The position numbers and the translations under genes were made by a program. A stretch of 47,862 nt of DNA from Duncaniella sp. Lineage in GTDB: Bacteria; Bacteroidota; Bacteroidia; Bacteroidales; Muribaculaceae. The stretch spans positions 1-47,862 of the forward strand of contig NZ_JAIDEN010000028.1 in assembly GCF_029054785.1 (NCBI RefSeq), written 5' to 3'. Shown one piece after another: positions 17,847 to 27,031 of the stretch (position 1 is the first letter of the stretch; each line of letters opens with the position of its first letter). Below the pieces are notes generated by a model that did not search any database, was not told the DNA's origin, and saw only the letters and a list, made by a program, of their open reading frames with translations.

Positions 17847-18761
17847 ATGCCTGAAGAAGTCTACCACATACCCGCCCTTCTGCCTGAAACCATCCAAGCC
17901 CTTGACATACGGCCTGATGGAATCTACGTCGACGCCACTTTCGGTGGCGGAGGCCACTCACGTGCGATCATGGAGAACCTCGACGCATCGGAAGGGGGCC
18001 ATCTCTACTCTTTCGACCAGGACGAGGACGCTGTCAGGCGCGCTCCGTCAGACCCGCGGTTCACGATGGTCTACTCCAACTTCCGCTTCATCACCAACTT
18101 CATGCGCTACTATGACGTTGATGAAGTGGACGGAGTGCTGGCCGACCTTGGTGTTTCGTTCCACCACTTCGACGACACGGAACGCGGCTTCTCCTTCCGC
18201 TTCGACGGACCTCTGGACATGAGGATGAACCGACTGGCCCGTCGCTCGGCCTCCGACCTGGTCAACAACCTGCCGGAAGAGAAGATTGCCGAAATCCTCT
18301 ACATCTACGGCGAGCTGAAACAGAGCCGCCAGATGGCCCGCTCGATCGTGAAAGCCCGCAACGAGGAGCGGATCGAGACAATCGGACGCCTGACCGAGGC
18401 AATCCGCCCCCACATCGACCCCCGGAAAGAGAAAAAAGAACTCGCCCAGGTCTTCCAGGCTCTGCGCATCGAGGTCAACGACGAGATGAGCGCACTGAAA
18501 GCCCTGCTCGAAGGCGCCCTGAAAGTCCTGAAGCCCGGCGGACGGCTCGCGGTCATCACCTACCACAGCCTCGAAGACCGCCTGGTCAAGAACTTCATGA
18601 AAACAGGCAACTTCGCCGGAAATGTCGAAAAAGACTTCTTCGGAAAGATCACGGCGCCCCTGAAGCCTCTGGGCGGAAAACCGATAGTCCCCTCGGCAGA
18701 AGAAACCGAACGCAACCCACGCTCGCGCAGCGCAAAACTCCGCGTGGCCGTGAAACTCTGA
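17847..18761 (+). CDS. rsmH: 16S rRNA m4C1402 methyltransferase
   Basis: RsmH (MraW) methylates N4 of C1402 in 16S rRNA using SAM. YHIPALLPETIQAL, followed by GIYVDATFGGGGHSRAI, is the family N-terminus with the SAM-binding glycine loop. GVLADLGVSFHHFDD, GFSFRFDGPLDMRMN and PGGRLAVITYHSLEDRLVK are further signatures. The C-terminus, RNPRSRSAKLRVAVKL, is typical. At 304 aa it has the usual length. The ATG at 17847 precedes the conserved YHIPALL by five residues. It is the first gene of the dcw cluster; mraZ, which normally precedes it, is absent from the gap upstream. Confidence 0.97.
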   Translation: MPEEVYHIPALLPETIQALDIRPDGIYVDATFGGGGHSRAIMENLDASEGGHLYSFDQDEDAVRRAPSDPRFTMVYSNFRFITNFMRYYDVDEVDGVLADLGVSFHHFDDTERGFSFRFDGPLDMRMNRLARRSASDLVNNLPEEKIAEILYIYGELKQSRQMARSIVKARNEERIETIGRLTEAIRPHIDPRKEKKELAQVFQALRIEVNDEMSALKALLEGALKVLKPGGRLAVITYHSLEDRLVKNFMKTGNFAGNVEKDFFGKITAPLKPLGGKPIVPSAEETERNPRSRSAKLRVAVKL

Positions 18762-18804
18762 ATCAAAGAACAACATCTCAACCCTCATATACCCCCTCAG
18801 AAAG

Positions 18805-19119
18805 ATGAAAGCATCCATTATCACACGCCTCTTCCGCGGCCAGGTGCTGTCGAGCGACTTCTTCGCCCGCCACTGGCTCCCGGTGCTCATCTGCATCGTG
18901 GTGATAATGGTCTACATAACGACCAAATACACCTGCCAGACAAACATGGAGAAAATCGCCGCTCTCGAACGCACCCTTGAGATCGTCAACAACGAGAAAG
19001 CCCGCGAGCGCAGCGCCTTCATGGGGCGCATCCGTGAGACGTCCATGCAGCAGATGGTCGACTCCCTCCACCTGAATCTCAAAGTGCAGTCACAGCCTCC
19101 CTACAAGATTCCAAAGTAA
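18805..19119 (+). CDS. ftsL: FtsL-like bitopic division protein
   Basis: A 104-aa bitopic protein lies between rsmH and ftsI, the canonical ftsL position. It has a short cytoplasmic part of about 26 residues and one membrane segment (WLPVLICIVVIMVYITT). A periplasmic coiled-coil-like region follows (MEKIAALERTLEIVNNEKARER). FtsL forms a complex with FtsQ and FtsB that activates the septal synthase FtsWI. Sequence conservation in this family is very low, so the call rests on topology and position. It starts 43 bases after rsmH and ends 63 bases before ftsI. Confidence 0.85.
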   Translation: MKASIITRLFRGQVLSSDFFARHWLPVLICIVVIMVYITTKYTCQTNMEKIAALERTLEIVNNEKARERSAFMGRIRETSMQQMVDSLHLNLKVQSQPPYKIPK

Positions 19120-19182
19120 CCCCTTGCCGAACCTATCCACCGATCCATCCCACCTCTCAACTCCCAATTTTCTTCAGACATC

Positions 19183-21267
19183 GTGAAAAAGGACAACCGA
19201 AGCAACATACTTCTGCGCTATGGACTCGTGATCGTGTTCATTCTGCTTCTGTCGGCGAAGATCGTATCGAAACTCGTCGACAACACCGTCATTGACGCCG
19301 ACAAGTGGAACGAACGCGCAAACGCCCTGCTGACCCAAAGCAAAGTCATAGTGCCCCCGCGCGGCAACATCCTCGCCTCCGACGGAAGTGTCCTCGCCAC
19401 GAACCTGAACTTCTACACCGCCCGACTCGACTACCGCGCCGAGAAATTCAACGAGAAACTCCTGCGCGACACAATCGACTTCCTTGCCGCCGACATGGCC
19501 CGGCTCTTCCCCGTCCGCGATGCCAAAGGCTGGAAAAAACACCTTCTCGCACCGCTTGACAAGAAACGCGACGAGCGTCCGAGAGCCTACAAGCTCCTGA
19601 GCGGACTCTCACACGCCGATATGGAGACCATGCGCACACTGCCCTTTTTCAGCGTCAAGAACCGCAACCGCACGGGTCTGACGTTTGAAAAATACATGCG
19701 CCGCTTCAACCCCTACGGCGACATGGCGCGCCGAAGCATCGGCGGTGTCGGCGAAACGACCGAAAGCAAGGAGATCCACGGCATCTCAGGCCTCGAAAAA
19801 GCCCTTGACTCCCTCCTCTACGGCAAGATCGGTTACAGCAAGATGATCAACCTGACCAAGAAGATCACCGACTGGACCGATGTCCCGGCTGTCCCCGGCA
19901 GCGACATCGTCACAACGATCGACATCAACATGCAGGACATTGTCGAGAGCGAGCTGAACAATGTCCTCGACACCTGCGGAGCCGACTGGGGTGTGGCAGT
20001 GCTGATGGACGTGAAGACCGGCGACATCAAGGCAATCTCCAATCTTGAACGCAATCCCCGCGGACCGGGCTATATCGAGGCCCGCAACCGCGCAGTGATG
20101 GGCTATGAACCCGGATCTGTCGTAAAGACCCTCTCGATGATGATCGCCGTTGAAGACGGCATTGTCACCGATCTGAACGAAACTTTGCCTACCGGAAGCG
20201 GATGGGCCTATGCGGGCGGACGCGCCATCACCGACGCCCACCACTCGACCTCGATCCGCGTCGGCGATGTGCTCGAACAGTCGTCGAACATCGGCATGGC
20301 CCGCATCATCACCCGGAAATACAATGACAACCCCGGCGCTTTTTATTCGCGCGTCAAGCAACTCGGCTTCCTCGAACCGCTCAACACAGGAATCGCAGGC
20401 GAGGTTCCGCCGCGCTTCGACAGCATACCCTCTGACCGCGGAGGACGCATAGCCCTTTCACGAATGAGCTACGGCTATGCGACTGAAATTCCGCCGCTCT
20501 ACACCCTGGCAATCTACAACGCCATCGCCAACGACGGTGTCTTCGTGCGCCCGCGCCTTGTCAAGCAGATAAAGGGTGCGGTTGACTCGGTGTTGCCCGT
20601 CACCTTCATGGGCAACGGACGCGCCTGCTCGCCGCGCACTGCCAAAATCGTGCGCGAGATGCTGACAAACGTCGTCTGGGGTGACCACGGAACCGGACGC
20701 TTCCTGCGCAACAACACTGTCAGAATAGCCGGAAAGACCGGAACCTGCTACATGATCGAGAACGGGGCCTACAACCAGGGGAAAAAGCGTCTGGCTTTCT
20801 GCGGATTCTTCCCGGCGGAAAACCCGATGTACTCCTGCGTCGTGCTGACCTGCCATCCGACCAAAAACTTCTTCGGCGCAGCGACTACCTCCGGCCAGGT
20901 GCTGCGCAACGTGGCTCTCAAACTCTACTCCCGCGGCCTGCTTGGCAACAGTTCGGACTACCGCGAGAACACCCCCTCGGCAAACGCGCCCACCTTCTAT
21001 GCCACTCCCGGCAAGAATCCATACGAAAAAGTCAAGGCCGACTTCTCCATCCCCTCGCGCCGCACCCTCCGCAATCCGGCACCACCGGCACCCGGAGGTG
21101 GAGTCCCCGATGTCAAGGGCTACGGTCTCCGGGACGCAGTCGTGGCACTTGAGAACGCCGGCTACAACATTGAATACTCCGGTTCCGGCTATGTACGCTC
21201 CATGAGCCACAGCGCCGGATCTCATCCCCCGAAAGGCACCCGCATCCGGCTCGTGCTCGCCAACTGA
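19183..21267 (+). CDS. ftsI: Septal peptidoglycan transpeptidase (PBP3-type) with PASTA domain
   Basis: This is the class B penicillin-binding protein that crosslinks septal peptidoglycan with FtsW. One N-terminal membrane segment (about residues 11-27) is followed by the PBP dimerisation domain. In the transpeptidase domain the active-site S-x-x-K is Ser312-Lys315, S-x-N is Ser367-Asn369, and K-T-G is Lys518-Gly520. A single PASTA domain (VPDVKGYGLRDAVVALENAG) makes up the last 60 or so residues, as in Bacteroidota FtsI. The start is a GTG at 19183; no ATG upstream fits. The length is 694 aa. It lies between ftsL and murE, 78 bases before the latter. Confidence 0.95.
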   Translation: MKKDNRSNILLRYGLVIVFILLLSAKIVSKLVDNTVIDADKWNERANALLTQSKVIVPPRGNILASDGSVLATNLNFYTARLDYRAEKFNEKLLRDTIDFLAADMARLFPVRDAKGWKKHLLAPLDKKRDERPRAYKLLSGLSHADMETMRTLPFFSVKNRNRTGLTFEKYMRRFNPYGDMARRSIGGVGETTESKEIHGISGLEKALDSLLYGKIGYSKMINLTKKITDWTDVPAVPGSDIVTTIDINMQDIVESELNNVLDTCGADWGVAVLMDVKTGDIKAISNLERNPRGPGYIEARNRAVMGYEPGSVVKTLSMMIAVEDGIVTDLNETLPTGSGWAYAGGRAITDAHHSTSIRVGDVLEQSSNIGMARIITRKYNDNPGAFYSRVKQLGFLEPLNTGIAGEVPPRFDSIPSDRGGRIALSRMSYGYATEIPPLYTLAIYNAIANDGVFVRPRLVKQIKGAVDSVLPVTFMGNGRACSPRTAKIVREMLTNVVWGDHGTGRFLRNNTVRIAGKTGTCYMIENGAYNQGKKRLAFCGFFPAENPMYSCVVLTCHPTKNFFGAATTSGQVLRNVALKLYSRGLLGNSSDYRENTPSANAPTFYATPGKNPYEKVKADFSIPSRRTLRNPAPPAPGGGVPDVKGYGLRDAVVALENAGYNIEYSGSGYVRSMSHSAGSHPPKGTRIRLVLAN

Positions 21268-21345
21268 AAAAATTTCCTCTTACTCCTCTCCCAAACAGAC
21301 AAATTACTGAAACAATAGTCAAACACTACATATATATAATCTAAG

Positions 21346-22818
21346 GTGAAAAAGCTCAACGAACTGCTCGCTCCGGTGCAAACCATCAAAGTCATCGGCA
21401 GCGACGAAAAAATGATTTCGGGCCTGACATCAGACTCCCGTCAAGTGAGTGAAGGGACTCTCTTCGTGGCAGTTCCAGGCGTCAGCGTCGACGGCCACAA
21501 GTTCATCCCCATGGCCATCGAGAAAGGGGCCACTGCCATCGTCTGTCAGGAACTTCCCGAAGACCTCTCGACGCATGTCACCTACATCGTTGTCCCCTCC
21601 TCGCCGGTCGCTCTGGGCTATCTCGCCTCACAGTGGTGGGACAACCCCTCGCGCAAACTGAAACTTGTCGGAGTCACCGGAACCAACGGCAAGACGACAA
21701 CCGCCACTCTGATCTACGAGATGGCCCGTCTGCTCGGCCACAAGGCCGGGCTGCTCTCGACTGTGTGCAACTACGTCGACGACACAGCCTATCCGACCGA
21801 CCACACAACCCCCGACCCGCTCACCATCAACGAGCTTCTCCACCGCATGGTCGAAGCCGGATGTGAATACGCCGCGATGGAAGTAAGCTCCCATGCAGCC
21901 GACCAGCAGCGTATAGCCGGACTCCACTTCGAGGGTGGAATTTTCACCAATCTCACCCGCGACCATCTTGACTATCACAAGACATTCGAAGCCTATCTCG
22001 CCGCCAAGAAGAAATTCTTCGATATGCTCCCCGCCGGATCATTCGCGCTGACAAACGCCGACGACAAAGTGGGAGAGATCATGCTCCAGAACACCCGCGC
22101 ACGCCGTCTGACCTACTCGCTGCGCTCCGAGGCCGACTTCCGCGGGCGCATCGTCGAATCGCGTCTCGACGGCACTCTTCTGAGCCTCAACGGACATGAG
22201 GTCGAACTCCTCTTCACCGGCAAATTCAACGCCTACAATCTCACAGCCGTCTACGGCGCCTGCATCCTGATCGGATGGGAGAAGGAGGATGTGTTGCGCG
22301 AGATGTCACGTCTCGTTCCCGTGGCCGGACGCTTCCAGGCCTTCCACTCGCCCAAAGGCTACACTGCGATCGTGGACTACGCTCATACACCTGACGCTGT
22401 TGTCAACGTGCTCAACGCCATCCGCGAGGTGATCGGACGTCAGGGCGAGATCATCACCGTGGTCGGCGCAGGCGGCAACCGCGACAAAGGCAAACGCCCA
22501 ATCATGGCCCGCGAGGCCGCAGCCCGCAGCGAACGCCTGATCCTGACCTCCGACAACCCCCGTTTCGAGGAGCCTGAAGAGATTCTCCGCGACATGGAGG
22601 AAGGTCTCGACGAGGAAGCCCGCACCCGCACACTCCACATCACTGACCGCCGCCAGGCAATCAGGACCGCAGCATCGCTCGCCTCAAAAGGCTCGGTGAT
22701 CCTCATCGCAGGCAAAGGCCATGAGGACTATCAGGAGATCAAGGGTGTCAAACACCACTTCGATGACCGTGAGGTGGTCCGCGAGATTATCGCCGCCGAA
22801 TCCAAACCCAAACAGTAG
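21346..22818 (+). CDS. murE: UDP-MurNAc-L-Ala-D-Glu:meso-diaminopimelate ligase
   Basis: MurE adds the third amino acid to the peptidoglycan stem peptide in the cytosol, using ATP. The P-loop GTNGKTTT is at residues 112-119. DNPR at residues 403-406 is the signature of the meso-diaminopimelate-specific enzyme, rather than the lysine type. The substrate-binding LTSDSRQVSEGTLFVAVPG is present near the N-terminus, and AAKKKF carries the likely carbamoylated Lys. It starts with GTG at 21346, in a good position for the family N-terminus. The 490 aa is normal. The 71-base gap before mraY holds a motif repeated elsewhere (GTTTAATAACAAGAGTTAAA at 22859). Confidence 0.96.
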   Translation: MKKLNELLAPVQTIKVIGSDEKMISGLTSDSRQVSEGTLFVAVPGVSVDGHKFIPMAIEKGATAIVCQELPEDLSTHVTYIVVPSSPVALGYLASQWWDNPSRKLKLVGVTGTNGKTTTATLIYEMARLLGHKAGLLSTVCNYVDDTAYPTDHTTPDPLTINELLHRMVEAGCEYAAMEVSSHAADQQRIAGLHFEGGIFTNLTRDHLDYHKTFEAYLAAKKKFFDMLPAGSFALTNADDKVGEIMLQNTRARRLTYSLRSEADFRGRIVESRLDGTLLSLNGHEVELLFTGKFNAYNLTAVYGACILIGWEKEDVLREMSRLVPVAGRFQAFHSPKGYTAIVDYAHTPDAVVNVLNAIREVIGRQGEIITVVGAGGNRDKGKRPIMAREAAARSERLILTSDNPRFEEPEEILRDMEEGLDEEARTRTLHITDRRQAIRTAASLASKGSVILIAGKGHEDYQEIKGVKHHFDDREVVREIIAAESKPKQ

Positions 22819-22858
22819 GAAAGGTGTTAATGAACTGACGAAAACCCTCCAAAGGGGT

Positions 22859-22878
22859 GTTTAATAACAAGAGTTAAA
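22859..22878. repeat. Recurring AT-rich motif before mraY
   Basis: GTTTAATAACAAGAGTTAAA, preceded by GGGGT, matches 19 of 20 bases at 47793-47812 and more loosely 14297-14316. Each site lies close to the start codon of a gene. The role is unknown; it could be a leader motif or a remnant of a dispersed repeat. Confidence 0.4.
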
Positions 22879-22889
22879 ACTTATTTGAA

Positions 22890-24155
22890 GTGCTTTATTA
22901 TCTTTTTGACCTTCTGCAAGACAGCCATATCCCCGGATCGCGACTGATGACCTACATCACCTTCCGTTCCGGCGCCGCATTGCTGCTCTCGCTTTTCATC
23001 GCTCTGGTATTCGGTCGCAAGATCATCGACCGTCTGCAACTGATGCAGGTCGGGGAGATCATCCGCGATCTCGGTCTGGAAGGACAGATGCAGAAGACCG
23101 GAACCCCGACAATGGGTGGAGTCATCATCATCATCTCCATCCTGATTCCCTGTCTGCTCGTCGGCGACCTGAGCAACATCTATATGATCCTGATGCTGAT
23201 AGCCACCGTCTGGCTCGGCACCCTCGGTTTCTGTGACGACTATATAAAGGTAGCCAAACACGACAAGGAGGGCATGAAAGGGAAATTCAAGATCATCGGC
23301 CAGGTCGGTCTCGGACTGATCGTCGGTCTGACCATGTATCTCAGCCCTGACATCACCCAGCGTGAGATCATCCCTGTCACCTATTCGGAAGAAAATACCG
23401 AGACCATCATGGCAAGCGAAAGTCAGGATGTCAAGTCGACGCAGACCACAATCCCCTTCGTCAAGAACAACAACTTCGACTATGCCTACCTGACCCAATG
23501 GATGGGCGACTATGCCCAGGCCGGCGGATGGATAGTGTTCATATTCGTGGTCATCGTCGTCGTGGCGGCGACAAGCAACGGCGCCAATCTGACCGACGGA
23601 CTTGACGGCCTCTGCGCCGGAACCTCGGCGATAATATGCGTGGCCCTGGCGATCATGGCCTATCTGGGAGGCAACGTGATCTACTCAACCTACCTCAACA
23701 TCATGTACATACCGCAATCGTCGGAACTCGTGGTGTTCATGTCGGCCTTCATCGGGGCGCTGATCGGCTTCCTCTGGTACAACGCCTATCCGGCCCAGGT
23801 ATTCATGGGCGACACCGGATCGCTGACGATCGGCGGCATCATCGCCGTCTTCGCCATCCTCATCCACAAGGAACTGCTGATCCCGATACTCTGTGCGATC
23901 TTCTTTGTCGAAGACCTCTCGGTGATGCTCCAGGTGGCCTATTTCAAATACACCAAACGCAAATACGGCAAGGGACGGCGCATCTTCAAGATGACACCAC
24001 TCCACCACCACTACCAGAAACCCGGCAATTCAGGCATCGAGGCCCTGATCCAGGCTCCATTGCGGGCCATCCCGGAACCCAAGATCGTCACTCGCTTCTG
24101 GATCATCGGGATCTTCCTCGCAGTGATCACATTCGTAACCCTCAAAATCAGATAA
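22890..24155 (+). CDS. mraY: Phospho-MurNAc-pentapeptide translocase (lipid I synthase)
   Basis: MraY moves phospho-MurNAc-pentapeptide onto undecaprenyl phosphate at the inner membrane, making lipid I. Family signatures are visible: GTPTMGG near the N-terminus, GFCDDYIKV (the Asp-rich catalytic loop), NGANLTDGLDGLCAG (the core motif) and FMGDTGSL. The C-terminal TPLHHHY motif binds the uridine part. The protein is 421 aa with about 10 membrane segments. An insertion around residues 155-200 (EENTETIMASESQDVK) is typical of Bacteroidota MraY. The GTG at 22890 is the most likely start because MLYYLFDLL is the family N-terminus. Confidence 0.96.
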   Translation: MLYYLFDLLQDSHIPGSRLMTYITFRSGAALLLSLFIALVFGRKIIDRLQLMQVGEIIRDLGLEGQMQKTGTPTMGGVIIIISILIPCLLVGDLSNIYMILMLIATVWLGTLGFCDDYIKVAKHDKEGMKGKFKIIGQVGLGLIVGLTMYLSPDITQREIIPVTYSEENTETIMASESQDVKSTQTTIPFVKNNNFDYAYLTQWMGDYAQAGGWIVFIFVVIVVVAATSNGANLTDGLDGLCAGTSAIICVALAIMAYLGGNVIYSTYLNIMYIPQSSELVVFMSAFIGALIGFLWYNAYPAQVFMGDTGSLTIGGIIAVFAILIHKELLIPILCAIFFVEDLSVMLQVAYFKYTKRKYGKGRRIFKMTPLHHHYQKPGNSGIEALIQAPLRAIPEPKIVTRFWIIGIFLAVITFVTLKIR

Positions 24156-24228
24156 TACCCGTCGCACTACACATATATAATATATAGTGACATATAAATA
24201 TATAGTGACAGCTAACAACAGCATAAAA

Positions 24229-25587
24229 ATGGCAAAAAATCTCGTCATACTCGGCGGAGGTGAGAGCGGTGTCGGCGCCGCCATCCTCGGCAAGGAAAAA
24301 GGAATGAATGTTTTTCTCAGCGACTATGGAACCATAGCCGCACATTATCGCCGTATGCTCGACGATGAAGGAATCGAATGGGAAGAGAGTGGCCACACGA
24401 TGGAGCGCATTCTCGCGGCCGACGAGGTGGTCAAAAGCCCCGGCATCCCCCCGACAGCTCCTGTCATGAAAGCCATCGCGGAAAAAGGCATCCCCGTAAT
24501 CTCCGAAATCGAACTCGCCGGACGCTACACGGATGCGAAAATGGTCTGCATAACAGGCAGCAACGGCAAGACAACCACAACGCTGCTCACCTACCATATC
24601 CTCAGGAACGCAGGAATCAACGTCGGTCTGGCAGGCAACGTAGGCCGCAGCATGGCCCTCCAGGTCGCCCGCGAGAAGCATGACGTCTACGTCATCGAGC
24701 TTTCGAGCTTCCAGCTGGAGAACATGTATGACTTCCGCGCCAACATCGCTGTGATCCTCAACATCACTCCCGACCACCTCGACCGCTACGACTACAAGAT
24801 GCAGAACTACATCAACGCCAAGTTCCGCATCCTCAACAACCAGACCCCTCAGGACGCGTTCATCTACTGGCAGGACGACCCCGTCATCACCAGCCAGCTC
24901 GAACGCATACGCACCGAGGCCACACTTTATCCCTTTGCCGAACACCGCGAGCCGGGCTGCCACGCCTACGTTGACAACGACAGCGACGAAGCATCGCTCA
25001 TCATCGACACTCCGAAGACATCCCTGAAAATGCCCCGTGCCGAACTCTCGCTCAACGGCCTCCACAACCTCTACAACTCGATGGCAGCCGCCCTCTCGGC
25101 CTGTCTGCTCGACATCGACAAGAAGGAGATCCGCGGCGCTCTCGGCGATTTCGAAGGAGTCGAACACCGTCTGGAATACACCGCGACAGTCAACGGCGTC
25201 CGCTACATCAACGACTCCAAGGCAACCAACGTCAATTCATGCTGGTATGCGCTGGAATCAATGCCCGCCGACACCGTGCTAATCCTTGGCGGCAAGGACA
25301 AGGGCAACGACTACTCCGAAATCCTTCCGCTGGTCAAGGAAAAAGTAAAGGCCATCATCTGCATGGGCAAGGACAACACCAAACTCCTCGACTTCTTCAC
25401 CGGAGAAGTTCCTGAGATCCATGACACCCATTCGATCGAAGAAGCCGTTTCGACAGCCGCAGCCATCACCCGGTCGGGCGACACCGTGCTCCTCTCCCCC
25501 TGCTGCGCCAGCTTCGACCTTTTCAGCAGCTACGAGGACCGTGGACGCCAATTCAAGGCCGAAGTCCGCAAACTCGAATCTAAATAA
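24229..25587 (+). CDS. murD: UDP-MurNAc-L-alanine:D-glutamate ligase
   Basis: MurD adds D-glutamate as the second residue of the stem peptide in the cytosol. The N-terminus MAKNLVILGGGESGVGAAIL is the nucleotide-binding start of the family, so I use the ATG at 24229. A GTG at 24187 would add 14 unconserved residues. The ATP loop ITGSNGKTTTTLL and the domain-3 motifs (LEYTATVNGVRYINDSKATN, LILGGKDKGNDY, LLSPCCASFDLF) are clear. The length is 452 aa. Two copies of TATAGTGACA (24182-24191 and 24200-24209) lie just upstream, in a gap that resembles the one before murE (CACTACATATATATAAT). Confidence 0.95.
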   Translation: MAKNLVILGGGESGVGAAILGKEKGMNVFLSDYGTIAAHYRRMLDDEGIEWEESGHTMERILAADEVVKSPGIPPTAPVMKAIAEKGIPVISEIELAGRYTDAKMVCITGSNGKTTTTLLTYHILRNAGINVGLAGNVGRSMALQVAREKHDVYVIELSSFQLENMYDFRANIAVILNITPDHLDRYDYKMQNYINAKFRILNNQTPQDAFIYWQDDPVITSQLERIRTEATLYPFAEHREPGCHAYVDNDSDEASLIIDTPKTSLKMPRAELSLNGLHNLYNSMAAALSACLLDIDKKEIRGALGDFEGVEHRLEYTATVNGVRYINDSKATNVNSCWYALESMPADTVLILGGKDKGNDYSEILPLVKEKVKAIICMGKDNTKLLDFFTGEVPEIHDTHSIEEAVSTAAAITRSGDTVLLSPCCASFDLFSSYEDRGRQFKAEVRKLESK

Positions 25588-25631
25588 GAAACAGAACCGA
25601 ATCCCTAATCCCCCATCCTCTCCATAAGTTC

Positions 25632-26972
25632 ATGGCAGTCCAGAGTCAGACAATATCCTCATCCGGCGAACACTCAACGGCCAAACCCAAAGCCGTCGCC
25701 AAAGCCGACAAACACATCTGGGGCATCTTCATCGGCCTCTGCATCATCTCGATCATCGAGCTGTACAGCGCATCATCGCGCGAAGTGGCAGGCTCCTCGA
25801 TCGGAGTGATGGGCCCGATTCTGCGTCATCTTGTGATGCTTGCCGGTGGCACCTTCGTCGTATGGTTCCTCTCCAAGCGCCACTACTCCGACTTTATCCC
25901 CTTCACCCTCGGTTTCGCACTTGTCAGCGTGGCCATGATGGTCTACGTCATGTTTTTCGGCGAAATCGTCAACGGCGCCCGCCGGTCGCTGACCATACTC
26001 GGAATAGGCATCTATCCGGCTGAGATGGTCAAACTGTCGGCAGTGCTGCTGATAGCCCTTGTCATGACCTGGAATCCCAATACCAAAAAGGTCGGTGTGA
26101 CGTCGAACGCCGTAAAATACTCCGGCGCGATTGTCCTGCTGCTCAGCGGACTGCTGATCGAACAGGGCCTGACAAATACTCTGCTGCTTCTGGCCATCAG
26201 CTACTCGATGATGATTGTCGGCGGCGTGAAATTCTCCCATCTGTTTGTGCTGACGCTCGCCTATCTGGCGCTTGGCGCCCTTTTCGGCATCTATCTATAC
26301 TGGAGTGACTCGCGGTCAAAGGATATCCCGGCTGATGCAGAGCAGGAGATCGAGATGGTGGCCGATGGGACCGCAAAGAAAAATCCATCGCGTCTCGACA
26401 CCTGGATGGCCCGTATCCAGCGCCATAACAACGACTCGATACCCAAATGGGACATCCCCGCAGTAGGCAAGAACCGTCAGGAAATTCTCTCCTACATGGC
26501 CCAGGCCCACGGAGGCATCCACGGCGTAGGCCCCGGCAACTCCCGCGAGGCCTCTCGCCTCCCACTGGCCTTCTCCGACTATATTTTCGCCATCATCGTC
26601 GAGGAACTCGGTCTGATCGGCGGCCTTGTGGTGCTCATGCTCTACCTCTGGCTGCTCGGACGCGCCTCAGGAATCGCATCGCACTGCAACCGAACCTACC
26701 CCGCGCTTGTTGTCATTGGTATGGCGGTCATGATCGCCTTCCAGGCGCTCTTCCACATCGCCATTGTGACCGGCGTCTTCCCCGTCTCCGGTCAGCCGCT
26801 CCCGCTGCTATCCAAGGGAGGCACCTCGATCCTCGTAACCGCCATAGCCTTCGGCATAATGCTCTCAATCAGCCGCACGGCAACACGCCAGGGCGGCAAG
26901 AAACAGGACATCCGCGACGAAATCGACGCCCTGCCCGAACAGTTCGGTGCTGAAAACCAGATGCAGTTGTAG
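25632..26972 (+). CDS. ftsW: Septal peptidoglycan glycosyltransferase FtsW (SEDS family)
   Basis: FtsW polymerises lipid II at the septum and works as a pair with FtsI. The protein is 446 aa with about 10 membrane segments. The SEDS signatures are visible: NGARRSLTILGIGIYPAEMVKLS, split here as NGARRSLT and YPAEMVKLS. Also visible are HGVGPGNSREASRLPLAFSD, in the large periplasmic loop with the acidic residues needed for activity, and PLLSKGGTS near the C-terminus. An N-terminal tail of 30 or so residues and a charged C-terminal tail face the cytoplasm. It is flanked by murD (44 bases) and murG (59 bases). Confidence 0.94.
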   Translation: MAVQSQTISSSGEHSTAKPKAVAKADKHIWGIFIGLCIISIIELYSASSREVAGSSIGVMGPILRHLVMLAGGTFVVWFLSKRHYSDFIPFTLGFALVSVAMMVYVMFFGEIVNGARRSLTILGIGIYPAEMVKLSAVLLIALVMTWNPNTKKVGVTSNAVKYSGAIVLLLSGLLIEQGLTNTLLLLAISYSMMIVGGVKFSHLFVLTLAYLALGALFGIYLYWSDSRSKDIPADAEQEIEMVADGTAKKNPSRLDTWMARIQRHNNDSIPKWDIPAVGKNRQEILSYMAQAHGGIHGVGPGNSREASRLPLAFSDYIFAIIVEELGLIGGLVVLMLYLWLLGRASGIASHCNRTYPALVVIGMAVMIAFQALFHIAIVTGVFPVSGQPLPLLSKGGTSILVTAIAFGIMLSISRTATRQGGKKQDIRDEIDALPEQFGAENQMQL

Positions 26973-27031
26973 AATCTTAGCGGACCACTTCACAGAATGC
27001 ACTGATCATCAATCTCTTTATTTATCGCCAC

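Noticed and set aside
18048..18896. Minus-strand frame of 282 codons over rsmH and ftsL
   Set aside because: It is the antisense of certain genes, with no recognisable motif.
24187..24228. GTG start for murD
   Set aside because: It would add 14 residues before the conserved nucleotide-binding N-terminus.
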